DNA of 55,033 bases. Origin: Vallitaleaceae bacterium. Lineage in GTDB: Bacteria; Bacillota; Clostridia; Lachnospirales; Vallitaleaceae. The notes under the pieces are model-generated. The model made no database searches, was not told where the DNA came from, and worked only from the letters and a program-made list of their open reading frames with translations. Positions 44,076 to 54,213 of this stretch are shown here, one piece after another. Within the stretch, counting starts at the first letter, position 1, and every line of letters starts with the position of its first letter. The position numbers and the translations under genes are program-made. Location of the stretch: contig JANQFZ010000035.1 of NCBI GenBank assembly GCA_028277605.1, positions 1-55,033 on the forward strand, written 5' to 3'.

Positions 44076-47000
44076 TTATATACTTAATAGAATATCTGTA
44101 ATGACACGGATTTCGCCTTGTAAAACACATTTTAAAATCTTATAAAATTTATTTTTTAGACTTACTATTGTATTCTCATTATGAAGCGAAGGACGGTAAA
44201 TAAAATCAACTATAATTCTCTTTTCGGATATTTTAGATTCTAATATCAAATCAAATACTGATTGTTCACCATTATATTCTTCCTCTGGAGTGAATACTTC
44301 AAAAATTTTGCTATCATCTTCCGTAACATTTATAAAATTGTAAAATACAGGTGGATATAGCTCTTTTCCTATGAGTTCGCTTATCTTTCTATCTGGAAAA
44401 TCTTGATTTTCAAGTATATCGTTCATTTCTATCTGCGTTGCTACTATATGTTCCATTATCGTTTGATTTGTGTCAATCTTGATCGGCCAGTAAACAGAGT
44501 TCACATAATAACCAAATGAGTTTATCAATTTCGGGCTACTCCTTCCGTTAACTTGTAGCGCAACAAGTGCTTTGTCCATACCAGTCCATTTTCCAATAAT
44601 TAAATTAGCTATGCCTGCCAAAAGAGTGGGAACAGTTATTCTGTTATCAGAACATATTTTACTGATTCTACTTGTTTCATTTTTATCAAGTAGCAGAGAG
44701 GTTTTATACGCATAAAAGCTATCTTCACTTAAAATGTGATCAGCAGGAATACGAATACTTTCTATATCGATTTCTTTTAATTTTTTTTTCCAAAATTTTT
44801 CCTGTGCATTTGTTTTACCAGAATAAAACTTTTGATTGATGTAGAATGAATAGTCATGAAATTGCAATATCTTTTCTTCATCATCACAAACGGTATTGTT
44901 AATTCTTTGAGAATAGGCTTTTATGAAATCCTTCTTAATAACATCCATAGACATACCATCTGAAATAAGATGGTGTGTTACTATCAGTATTATGTTTATA
45001 TTATCACAAAAAGTAATTAGCCATGCTCTAAAAATACTTGTAGAGGAAAAATCAAATTCAAAATCAAGCAATTGGTTTATAATTTCTGAGCTTCTTTCTC
45101 GGAAAATAACGTTGCTTTTATCTATAACAGGCAATTTAAAATATCTATAGTCATTCACACATAGCATTATATCATTACCTTTTTCTAATAGAGATGTTCT
45201 CAATGCAGAATGACGTTTCAAAAGAGAATTAACTGCATATTCTGCAACAGTTCTGTCAATTTTTAAGCCACTCTTAAGACAAAGCGACATATTTCTTTCC
45301 TTGCTGTTTCCTATTTTTTTAGTCAGATAATAACTGTGTACCAAACGCGGAGTTGCTTTGTAAAGTCGTTCTTTTGGAGCAAACCCTATTTCCTCAAAGT
45401 CTTCAGGAATATTACTTTTAAGAAGCAAATCATCAATTATAGTAGCCAGCTTTCTCACTGTTGGATTATTGAAAATAATAGGCATTCGTAACCTTACACC
45501 AAACACTTCCTGTATTTTAATTATCAGATGTACAGCTTTGATGCTGTTGCAACCGTACAAGAAAAAGTTACCATTTACTCCTATACATATGTTTCCCATT
45601 ACTTCTTTCCAAACAGTTAAAAGCTTAATTTCTGTAGGATTCTGTGTATCTTGATTAGCATAAAACTCATAGCTTTGAGCTTCAATCTTAAGCGTATTTT
45701 TGTTTACATAGTTAACTAAACGTCTATAAACGCCATCATTACTCTTTTCTACTTCTGATAAATCAGCTAATGTAATATTCGGATTATTAACTATCTGTTC
45801 AGTTAATGCAGCAAATGAAGAACAAATTTTAGCTATAGTAGATTCTTTAAACAGAGCAGTGGAATAATTCAACTTCATAAGAAGACCATCTTCTGTCTTA
45901 TGTGCTACCAATGTCAGATCAAATTGTGAAATACGTTCGCGTACATGCATCTCATTAAATGTAATATGGCCTTTATTTAATAAGATGCTTTCATTATTTT
46001 GCATTACGAACATAGTATCAAATAATGGACTGCGACTCATATCACGGCAGATTTTTAGATCATCAAAAAGCATATTGAACTGATAATCCTGATGTTCAAA
46101 AGCCTCAAGTGACTTTTCACGAACTTCTAAAAGTAGCTCTGAGAATTTTTTGTTTCCTGCTAATGACATTCTAATTGCAACAGTATTAACAAACATCCCT
46201 ACAACATTCGCGCAATCAGCATGATTACGCCCAGCTATAGGAGTACCGACAATTATATCGTCCTGACCACTATGTTTTGTAAGTAATACTCCAAAAACTG
46301 ACATAAGCTTCATAAACAATGTACAGTTGTTATGGCTATAAAGCGTATCAAGTTTTTTAGTAATTTCTGGTGAGATGCGAAACATAAATGTATCACCTAC
46401 AAATGTTTTTAGCATCGGACGTTTATAATCTTGTGGAAGATTTAGAATAGGCAAATTTCCCTGAAATTCTTGGAGCCAGTATTTGCGATGCTCTTCCATT
46501 TGAGAGGATTTCATCTGTTTATTGTGCCATATTGCGAAATCCTTATACTGAATTTTAAGAGGAGTGAGCGATTCATTATTATAAAGTTTTTCTAATTCAG
46601 AGATGATAATTCCGATAGAAGTTCCATCGACTATAATATGATGCATGTCAAGAAGAAGTACATATTGGTTCTCCCCAACTAAATATAGTTTCTGTCTAAA
46701 AAGAGGCGGACAGCTTAAATTAAAAGGTTTAACAAATAAGTCTGTGACTTTTTCAAGATGATCATCACTGAAATCTATTAATTCTACAATCTCAAGATTT
46801 TGATATGGTACTTCAATAATTTTTTGCCTTACCCCATTCTCAGTAAGTTTAAAAGCAGTCCTTAATGCCTCGTGACGGTTTATGATTTTGTTCAAAGCGG
46901 ATTCGAGCTTGTCACAGTTAAGATTTCCAATGATTTTTATTGCAGTAGGCAGATTATATCCGATACCTTGCTCGTCTAGCTGATACATTGCATACATTCT

Positions 47001-48848
47001 TTCCTGTACCGAAGATAATTCGTATGTAGTACTTTCCTCGTTTAAATATTCTTTATTTATTGTATCTTTTGCCTGCTTATTTACTGATAATGTATCGAGA
47101 AAAGCACTTAAATCTTTCAAAGTTTGATAGTTAAAAAAATCTCTTACAGTTATTTTCTTGCATATCTTACGATTTATATTCGCAACAACAACCATAGCCT
47201 TTAAAGAGTTCCCACCTATGCTAAGAAAACTATCGTCTCTGTCTATATCATTAATTCCAAGAATGTTCCTCCATATTTCTGCAACTTCTATTTCTGTTGG
47301 AGTCTTAAGGTTACCTTTGCCTGTATTATTATTAAATATGTTTTGTGGATCAGGTAAAGCTTTCCAGTCTAACTTACCGTTAGGTGTGATGGGAAATTCT
47401 TCTACATCCATAAAATAAGTAGGAATCATATAATCTGGTAGCACAGATGCAAGCATGTTTCTCAATTCTTCAATACTCTGAGTATTCCGAATCATATATG
47501 CAACTAGATACTTCTCGCCGTTTTTATCTGCTTTTGCAGCAACGGTACAGCATCCTGATTTCATTACTTTTTGTAGCTTAGCTTCAATTTCACCTGTTTC
47601 AATACGGTATCCTCTGACTTTTACTTGAGTATCAAGTCTGCCATGAAATTCTATATTTCCATCAGCTAAAAACCTTCCTATATCTCCCGTACGATATATG
47701 AATTTATTAATTCCGGGTACGAAAACAAACTTTGATCTGGTTTTCTCCTCATCCTTATAATAACCATTTGAAACACCTTTACCACAAATACATATTTCTC
47801 CCTTTTCTCCGTTAACTACCTGTTTGAGCTTATCATTTAATATGTAAATTTCAACATTAGGTATTGTCTTCCCAATAGGTATAATATCGATATTCGCCTT
47901 CGGAACTTGTGGTACACAATAATAAGATGCTATGTCAGTACATTCAGTAGGTCCGTAAGTATTTACTATCTGCACTCTGTAATTTACTGATCTAATCCAC
48001 GGTTCCAGTGTAGACATATTAATGCTTTCTCCACCTAAAAACACATAGCGAAGATTTTGAAGACCCCGATAGTTTTTAGAATCATTGAGTGTTACCAAAG
48101 GTGCAAAAGCACTTGGAGTCCAGTTTAATATTGTTGTTTTGTACTTATCCATATGAGCAAGCAAGTCATCATAATCAATTAGTCCTGACAATGGAAGCGT
48201 AAGCATACCCCCAGAAATTAAAGGTGCATAAATATTCTTCTGTGCAAGATCAAAGCTTACTGAAGCTGCAAGGACCACACTGTCTTTATCACAAAAACCA
48301 AATGAACCAGTATACCAATGAAGCATATTTGTAAAAGAGTCACATCTGACCATAACTCCTTTTGGGTTTCCGGTAGAACCAGATGTATATAGAATATACA
48401 TTAGACGCTTGGGGTCAAGCCCTTCCGTGTTTCCACAATATATTCCTTTATTATTATTCAAAATGTCTTTTACGTCTATTATTTCAGTGTTTTCAAGATT
48501 AAGTTCCATGCTTACCTGTTCATCAGCGAGAAGGCATACCGCTTCAGAATTACTGAGTATGTAATCTATGCGTGATTTTGGATATGCCGTATCTATTGGT
48601 ATATATGCACTTCCGCTTTTGAGAACAGCCAAAATACTTATAATCATTTCCGGCGAACGTTTTACCATTACTCCGATTAGTTTTCCAGGACCTCCTCCTT
48701 TTTTATGTATAATTTCTGACAATATGCCTGCCTTAAGATTCAACTCTTCATAAGTCAGATTACCACTATCACTAGCTATAGCAGTTGAAAGGGGATTTTT
48801 TTTGACCTGTTCTTCAAATAATTCAATTACTGTTTTAGTATTATCCAT
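44076..48848 (-). CDS. Nonribosomal peptide synthetase, A-T-C-T-C
   Basis: 1590 residues. Adenylation domain 1-500: A3 YTSGSTGNPK (154-163), A5 NTYGPTE, A7 YRTGD (385-389), A10 NGK (490-492). Carrier 1, about 515-585: GGNSLK with Ser548. Condensation 1, about 605-1030: HHIIVDG with His736, His737, Asp741. Carrier 2, about 1070-1145: YGCNSIKA with Ser1102. Condensation 2, about 1160-1590: HHLISDG with His1292, His1293, Asp1297. No thioesterase, reductase or epimerase domain follows. The first module activates its own substrate; the second carrier has no A domain. By hand alignment to GrsA the A-domain pocket reads D-L-K-N-F-G-T-D-I-K, which I cannot assign. The ribosome site is weak and distant. 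All motifs look active. Confidence 0.93.
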   Translation of the reverse strand: MDNTKTVIELFEEQVKKNPLSTAIASDSGNLTYEELNLKAGILSEIIHKKGGGPGKLIGVMVKRSPEMIISILAVLKSGSAYIPIDTAYPKSRIDYILSNSEAVCLLADEQVSMELNLENTEIIDVKDILNNNKGIYCGNTEGLDPKRLMYILYTSGSTGNPKGVMVRCDSFTNMLHWYTGSFGFCDKDSVVLAASVSFDLAQKNIYAPLISGGMLTLPLSGLIDYDDLLAHMDKYKTTILNWTPSAFAPLVTLNDSKNYRGLQNLRYVFLGGESINMSTLEPWIRSVNYRVQIVNTYGPTECTDIASYYCVPQVPKANIDIIPIGKTIPNVEIYILNDKLKQVVNGEKGEICICGKGVSNGYYKDEEKTRSKFVFVPGINKFIYRTGDIGRFLADGNIEFHGRLDTQVKVRGYRIETGEIEAKLQKVMKSGCCTVAAKADKNGEKYLVAYMIRNTQSIEELRNMLASVLPDYMIPTYFMDVEEFPITPNGKLDWKALPDPQNIFNNNTGKGNLKTPTEIEVAEIWRNILGINDIDRDDSFLSIGGNSLKAMVVVANINRKICKKITVRDFFNYQTLKDLSAFLDTLSVNKQAKDTINKEYLNEESTTYELSSVQERMYAMYQLDEQGIGYNLPTAIKIIGNLNCDKLESALNKIINRHEALRTAFKLTENGVRQKIIEVPYQNLEIVELIDFSDDHLEKVTDLFVKPFNLSCPPLFRQKLYLVGENQYVLLLDMHHIIVDGTSIGIIISELEKLYNNESLTPLKIQYKDFAIWHNKQMKSSQMEEHRKYWLQEFQGNLPILNLPQDYKRPMLKTFVGDTFMFRISPEITKKLDTLYSHNNCTLFMKLMSVFGVLLTKHSGQDDIIVGTPIAGRNHADCANVVGMFVNTVAIRMSLAGNKKFSELLLEVREKSLEAFEHQDYQFNMLFDDLKICRDMSRSPLFDTMFVMQNNESILLNKGHITFNEMHVRERISQFDLTLVAHKTEDGLLMKLNYSTALFKESTIAKICSSFAALTEQIVNNPNITLADLSEVEKSNDGVYRRLVNYVNKNTLKIEAQSYEFYANQDTQNPTEIKLLTVWKEVMGNICIGVNGNFFLYGCNSIKAVHLIIKIQEVFGVRLRMPIIFNNPTVRKLATIIDDLLLKSNIPEDFEEIGFAPKERLYKATPRLVHSYYLTKKIGNSKERNMSLCLKSGLKIDRTVAEYAVNSLLKRHSALRTSLLEKGNDIMLCVNDYRYFKLPVIDKSNVIFRERSSEIINQLLDFEFDFSSTSIFRAWLITFCDNINIILIVTHHLISDGMSMDVIKKDFIKAYSQRINNTVCDDEEKILQFHDYSFYINQKFYSGKTNAQEKFWKKKLKEIDIESIRIPADHILSEDSFYAYKTSLLLDKNETSRISKICSDNRITVPTLLAGIANLIIGKWTGMDKALVALQVNGRSSPKLINSFGYYVNSVYWPIKIDTNQTIMEHIVATQIEMNDILENQDFPDRKISELIGKELYPPVFYNFINVTEDDSKIFEVFTPEEEYNGEQSVFDLILESKISEKRIIVDFIYRPSLHNENTIVSLKNKFYKILKCVLQGEIRVITDILLSI

Positions 48849-48906
48849 AATATTTCGTTTTTCTTCCCTTCTCTATACTTAAATAATTTATTGCTTATAC
48901 GATTAC

Positions 48907-50166
48907 CTATTTGTTTTCTATATTGATATTTATTCTTGCAAGATATTTTTTGTCATTCACAGCAAGAAAAACTAGCAATATAACAGAAACAACCAATGGC
49001 ATAGCTGTAATAAGCCAAGTTATCCTACTCCCCCATAAATCCATAATTATTCCCATTATAAATGGATTGAGAAAAGCACCTATACGCATACTTGCAGACA
49101 CTAAAGATAGTATACGTCCTCTGTATCTGGATTGAACGTGAGTAGTGGCGTAATATGTGATATTTACACTTCCAAATATTTCACCTAATGTCCAAATAAA
49201 TGTCAAAACAAAAGTTACAATTACATTTCTTGTGTAGAAAAACATTCCAAAGCCGACTAAATATAATGCTCCTGCAATAACAATGTTCCATATTGCAGAC
49301 ATTTTCTTTGAAATTTTCGTTATATACGCAGTAAAAAATACCACTTCAAAGCCATTAAGCGACATCAAAAAACCGTAGTATGATGTTCCTTTATCACCAA
49401 AAACGTCATTCATAAATAGAGGCATTGCAAATCCACATTGATTATACCCAAATGAAAAAATCATCATACTGAGCAAAAATATAAATAGATACTTATAAGT
49501 TTTAAAAAGTTTATTGCCCTTTTGTCCAGAGTGTTTCTTATCTGTTAAATTTGCTTTTTCAGAGTTACTAGAACGAATGTAAGGCACAAATCTGAACATT
49601 AAAGCTACTCCAATTAAAGTAATAGAGACTTCGATAATAAATATAAGATTTATAAAATTATTAAATAGAAAGGCGGCTATCATAGTACTTATCGCTATTC
49701 CAACATTCGATCCAAGATACAAAAGTGAATACGTATTTCGTCTTTGCTCAACCGATGTCAAGTCAGCAACAAGTGCATCCTCCATTGGATAAGATATAGT
49801 AGAGACAAAAACTCCAACCATAAGTAATACAGTACGTATAACAGCTGTTGGGCATCCTATTACAGCCGCAAGCATAACTGCTCTCAGAATACCAAGTCCA
49901 ATAACTCCATTTTTTTTATTTACTTTATCAGCAAGAAAACCTCCAATAAGCGTAGCAGGAAAATACAAAAAAGTATTTAACGAAACTATTTGTCCTGCTG
50001 TAACCTTAGAATACCCAAGATAATACGTCAAATACAAACTAAAAAAAGGCATGATAAAGCTAGCTATACTCGTAACAACTCTTACACCAAAAAGTACATA
50101 TATAGATTTTGGTAGTCTATAATACACATCAAATATTCGGATTTTCTTATTTACTATTCTCAACAT
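48907..50166 (-). CDS. MFS transporter of the NRPS cluster
   Basis: About 419 residues with twelve hydrophobic segments in two groups of six and a soluble loop near 205-225 (SNSEKANLTDKKHSGQKGNK). Loop 2-3 carries GGFLADKVNKK, the MFS A-motif region. It lies between the SDR and NRPS genes, same strand, 12 bases after the SDR. The likely role is export of the product. Two ATGs compete: AAGGA is 2 bases before the one at 50172 and 8 before the one at 50166, so I prefer 50166. Confidence 0.85.
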   Translation of the reverse strand: MLRIVNKKIRIFDVYYRLPKSIYVLFGVRVVTSIASFIMPFFSLYLTYYLGYSKVTAGQIVSLNTFLYFPATLIGGFLADKVNKKNGVIGLGILRAVMLAAVIGCPTAVIRTVLLMVGVFVSTISYPMEDALVADLTSVEQRRNTYSLLYLGSNVGIAISTMIAAFLFNNFINLIFIIEVSITLIGVALMFRFVPYIRSSNSEKANLTDKKHSGQKGNKLFKTYKYLFIFLLSMMIFSFGYNQCGFAMPLFMNDVFGDKGTSYYGFLMSLNGFEVVFFTAYITKISKKMSAIWNIVIAGALYLVGFGMFFYTRNVIVTFVLTFIWTLGEIFGSVNITYYATTHVQSRYRGRILSLVSASMRIGAFLNPFIMGIIMDLWGSRITWLITAMPLVVSVILLVFLAVNDKKYLARININIENK

Positions 50167-50184
50167 ATACATTATCCTTCATAA

Positions 50185-50985
50185 TTATTCATAGAATAGT
50201 CCATTTTTGTACTTTGGATATACAACAGATAAACCACAGTCTACGTTGATGGTTTGCCCAGTTATATTTCCATTATCTTGCAATAAATGAATAATCATTT
50301 TTGTTAGTGCATCAGTATTAACAAGATGCCTTGATGGAATAATTCTAAGATCACATAAATCAACAGATGAAAAATTTTGTGAATAGTGTATTACACGGCT
50401 TTTATCACTGGATCCAATTAGTTTAGCACCTAACGCTGATACACGTAATACATTTGCAGAAATTCCATATTTCCCAAGTTCAACAGCTACACAGCGAATA
50501 TAAGATTCCAGAGCAGCTTTTGAAGCTGCATAAACACTGCTTTTTTCGTCTCCCATTACTGCACAAAGAGACGAAATTCCTATGATTTTCCCATCTACTC
50601 TTTCTCTTTTCCACCTTTTAACTAAATGACTGATTATCATTGCAGGTATTTCAAAGTTCACTTTCATAGTGAGCCTAAGCATATCATAATTTATACTCTC
50701 AACAAACTCAAGATTATCAATTGCTGCGTTTGAAATAAATGATACAATTGAATATCTTTTTGTATTTTCTAAAAATTTTTTTGCGGAAACTTCATCTGCT
50801 AAATCGAGTGTCATTCCTAAAAACTTAGCGCAAGAATTAACGTTTTTAAAATCGTCATTCAAAACTTCTATTAAAGTACTATCTCGTGTAGTAAAAATCA
50901 CATTTATATTCTTATCTAGTAGAGCTGCACAGATTTTTCCACCTATATTCCCAGTTGCCCCTGTAACAACAACATATTTGTCCAT
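50185..50985 (-). CDS. Short-chain dehydrogenase/reductase of the NRPS cluster
   Basis: 266 residues, classical SDR. Cofactor motif TGATGNIGGKI at 8-18 (Asn where Gly is usual in GxGIG), NAA at 86-88, catalytic Ser139 (ISSLCAV), Tyr152 and Lys156 (YAASK). ARSALGAK-type elements after it fit the substrate loop. It should oxidise or reduce a hydroxyl or carbonyl group on a precursor or on the product. AAAGG precedes the ATG. It stands between the amidotransferase and the MFS exporter in one transcript. Confidence 0.85.
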   Translation of the reverse strand: MDKYVVVTGATGNIGGKICAALLDKNINVIFTTRDSTLIEVLNDDFKNVNSCAKFLGMTLDLADEVSAKKFLENTKRYSIVSFISNAAIDNLEFVESINYDMLRLTMKVNFEIPAMIISHLVKRWKRERVDGKIIGISSLCAVMGDEKSSVYAASKAALESYIRCVAVELGKYGISANVLRVSALGAKLIGSSDKSRVIHYSQNFSSVDLCDLRIIPSRHLVNTDALTKMIIHLLQDNGNITGQTINVDCGLSVVYPKYKNGLFYE

Positions 50986-51096
50986 AGTATCTACCTTTCA
51001 TTTATAATACCAAAGAAATATTTTGTGTTTCATTACTATTTACAACATTAAATCCCCCACAGCAGAACTGTGTAATAAAGACAAAACACAATCTAC

Positions 51097-52857
51097 TTAT
51101 AAAACAAACTTATTAGTAGCGTTTTTAAACAATTTAATAAATCGATGGATAGCCACAAGCTTCCATATAAATTCCTTATTATTTATGTTATCAGTATTTG
51201 CAGCAATTGAAACAAACTTGTCATTGAAAATATCCCTTATAAAACCATTGTCAAATATTTCATTAAAATTTCTATTATAATAGTCTATTATTGTGTTATT
51301 GTATTTATTTTTTGGATTTACAAAAGCTAGTTTTTTTCTACTACATACAGAAAGTGGAATATGCTTCCTTGCTATCTCTTTTAAGGGGTACTTTTCATTT
51401 CCGTTAAGAACCTTTTTATCAGGACTAAAACTAAATGCTAGATCAACAAGGCGGTAATCTGTGAAAGGAACACGGCATTCTACTGATGAAGCCATTGACA
51501 TTCTATCTTCTTGTATTAAATTACTCTGTAGATATGTTTTACAAGCCCAGTAAGCAACAGAATCCAATGGAAATCCTTCAAGCCAATCATTGGGTATATT
51601 ATTAGAAATTGTTTTAATTACTGAATTTTCTATAATTTCAAGTGCATATGGCGTAAGAGCTTGTTTGTCACCTATATACTTATTTATAAAATGTTTCATT
51701 AGGTTGTCTGATGAAAAATCCTGCTTTTTATAAGTATACATAGGAAAATCATGCAAATAACCAAGCCAAACTTCGTCTGAACCTTGGCCATTTATTATTA
51801 TACGAAATCCATCATTCCGAGCATTAGAGTAATTGGCAAACATAGAAAAATACACCTTATCCCATACAACCTCTTCAAGATGATATGTAACCATATCCAA
51901 TTTTTCAAGGGTTATATCCTTACTGAATACATGATTAATTTTATGATTGATATTTTTAAGATGTTTTGCTACTTCATTTGAATAGTGTAAATCTATGTTA
52001 TTATTATAATCATCATATTCTATTGTATAAGATGTGACTAATTTAGAATTTTGACTTACCATAGCTGTCAGTAAGCTACTGTCAAGCCCACCAGATAAAA
52101 GTGTTGCATGTTTTACTACACCTTGTAATCTATTTAATGTGCTTTCAAGTAGTGTGTCCTCTACCATATTTAAAGAAGCATTATTATATCTATCCTTATC
52201 AATATCCCAATATCGTACTCTCTCAAATGAATCTCTATCTACGGCAATATATTCTCCCGGCGCAACATGAAATATGTTTTCAAAATAAGTCTGCTCCTTA
52301 TCAGCCCAGAACCACATTGTAAGGTCAGTACAGATTTTTGGAACATTAGGAATCAAATTAATATCCGATACTGCGTTAAAACTTTTAACCTCAGATGCAA
52401 AATATAAATCATTCTCTGTTTTAGTATATATTATCTGTTTTACACCTAATCTATCTCTGATGAGATGTAATTTTTTTATTCTCCTGTCGTAAATGGAAAT
52501 GGCAAAATCTCCTTCTATTTCATGAACAAAACTTATCCCTTTTAGAATATACAACTCTGCAATGACATCGGCGTCAAAGTTGCATTGCTTTAGGTTGTAC
52601 TTTTCTATCAATTTTTTATAATTATATATTTCGCCATTAAGTGCAACTACTACATATCCTCTTTGTATTGGCTGATTTGATTTGTTAGACAAATCTAAAA
52701 TTGAAAGTTTAGTATGAGCAAGAACAATTTTATCATCATTCCAAATACCTAGAGAATCAGGACCTCTGTGCTTAAGCAGTTTACTTGCATCTTCTATTTC
52801 AGATACATTTTTTTCTGAAATAGTATTTTTTGAATAAAGACCAACTATTCCACACAC
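51097..52857 (-). CDS. Asparagine synthetase (glutamine-hydrolysing)-like amidotransferase
   Basis: 586 residues. The N-terminal glutaminase starts MCGIVGLYSK with Cys2 as nucleophile; KHRGPDS, LNGEIYNY and the Arg-rich turn are present. The synthetase half has the PP-loop SGGLDSS at 255-261, NGQGSDEVWLGYLHDFP and the C-terminal EDRMSMASSVECRVPFTDYRLVDLAFS. The start is GTG at 52857, with GGGGAG 8 bases upstream, so that Cys2 becomes N-terminal. As first gene after the cluster promoter it may form an amide on a precursor or on the peptide; it could also be an ordinary asparagine synthetase captured by the cluster. Confidence 0.88.
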   Translation of the reverse strand: MCGIVGLYSKNTISEKNVSEIEDASKLLKHRGPDSLGIWNDDKIVLAHTKLSILDLSNKSNQPIQRGYVVVALNGEIYNYKKLIEKYNLKQCNFDADVIAELYILKGISFVHEIEGDFAISIYDRRIKKLHLIRDRLGVKQIIYTKTENDLYFASEVKSFNAVSDINLIPNVPKICTDLTMWFWADKEQTYFENIFHVAPGEYIAVDRDSFERVRYWDIDKDRYNNASLNMVEDTLLESTLNRLQGVVKHATLLSGGLDSSLLTAMVSQNSKLVTSYTIEYDDYNNNIDLHYSNEVAKHLKNINHKINHVFSKDITLEKLDMVTYHLEEVVWDKVYFSMFANYSNARNDGFRIIINGQGSDEVWLGYLHDFPMYTYKKQDFSSDNLMKHFINKYIGDKQALTPYALEIIENSVIKTISNNIPNDWLEGFPLDSVAYWACKTYLQSNLIQEDRMSMASSVECRVPFTDYRLVDLAFSFSPDKKVLNGNEKYPLKEIARKHIPLSVCSRKKLAFVNPKNKYNNTIIDYYNRNFNEIFDNGFIRDIFNDKFVSIAANTDNINNKEFIWKLVAIHRFIKLFKNATNKFVL

Positions 52858-52990
52858 AATTCATTCTCCCCTTGTAAGTTAAAATACATTTCTTATTCAT
52901 CTAATATTGCATTGCATAATATTTAAAGTGCATAGCATATACCAAAAGCACTTCCATATTATTTCATTAATTTCAAAAAGTTGCACCTTT

Positions 52991-53022
52991 ATTATACTAC
53001 CATAATAATTGATTACTGTCAA
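52991..53022 (-). promoter_or_regulatory. Promoter of the NRPS operon
   Basis: On the minus strand TTGACA (53022-53017) and TATAAT (52996-52991) are both exact consensus hexamers, 20 bases apart; a second -10, TAGTAT, gives 17-base spacing. The leader to the GTG at 52857 is about 130 bases. The long spacing suggests a weak or activator-dependent promoter. No regulator gene is in the cluster. Confidence 0.5.
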
Positions 53023-53514
53023 AAATATTAGCTTTTTCGACTTATTATCATATAATTAATATCAATTTCTTATACATAAATCCCTTTGTAAACATCTCAT
53101 AGGCTATAGCTATTTTAATAGTATTAGCATGCAATACATTAATATTTCTTTTATGATACATTAAATTTCTTTATCTAACTGATTTTTATCCATGATGCAT
53201 TGTGTTAATTCTAACTTACTAAAATCAATGGTAAATTTAATCTGTATGATTAAGTTAATTTTACAATTCATGTTATACTATTTGCTTTTTATATACGTTA
53301 CACATAAAAGGTATAAGAACCATAGTTACTCGATAAATTTAGGAAATAATTTTTATGACAATAATAGACTATTCAAAGATATGCCGTAATGGGAAAAAAG
53401 ATGGCTAACGCAGCCATCTTCATTCCGTTAATTGTATAATATCATTATCATATGAAATACTTATTATAACAAATTTTCCTATATAGGACACCATGAAATA
53501 GATTTATTTTTTAT
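53023..53514. other. Gene-free AT-rich stretch between the NRPS operon and the IS elements
   Basis: About 490 bases. It is very AT-rich; I see no believable gene. The only clear structure is the hairpin at 53399-53420. Confidence 0.4.
53393..53420 (-). terminator. Minus-strand terminator without an evident gene
   Basis: AAGATGGCT at 53399-53407 pairs with AGCCATCTT at 53412-53420, followed on the minus strand by a run of six T. There is no minus-strand gene upstream within the IS30 remnant, so it may belong to DNA that has been lost, or insulate the NRPS promoter. Confidence 0.65.
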
Positions 53515-53525
53515 CAGATAATATT
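53515..53525 (+). repeat. Left copy of 11-bp direct repeat flanking the IS30 remnant
   Basis: CAGATAATATT, identical to 54164-54174. Both copies abut the outer ends of the inverted repeats, as expected of a target-site duplication, though IS30 elements usually make much shorter ones. Confidence 0.6.
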
Positions 53526-54163
<638 letters not shown>

Positions 54164-54174
54164 CAGATAATATT
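54164..54174 (+). repeat. Right copy of 11-bp direct repeat flanking the IS30 remnant
   Basis: CAGATAATATT, identical to 53515-53525. It lies between the IS30 remnant and the left end of the IS256 element at about 54214. Confidence 0.6.
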
Positions 54175-54213
54175 ACCATCAGGCGATCTAGTCTATAAAA
54201 AAAGTAATTGATT

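Noticed and set aside
53192..53389. Plus-strand 65-codon ORF between the NRPS promoter and the IS elements
   Set aside because: No ribosome site, random hydrophobic AT-driven composition, no recognisable motif.
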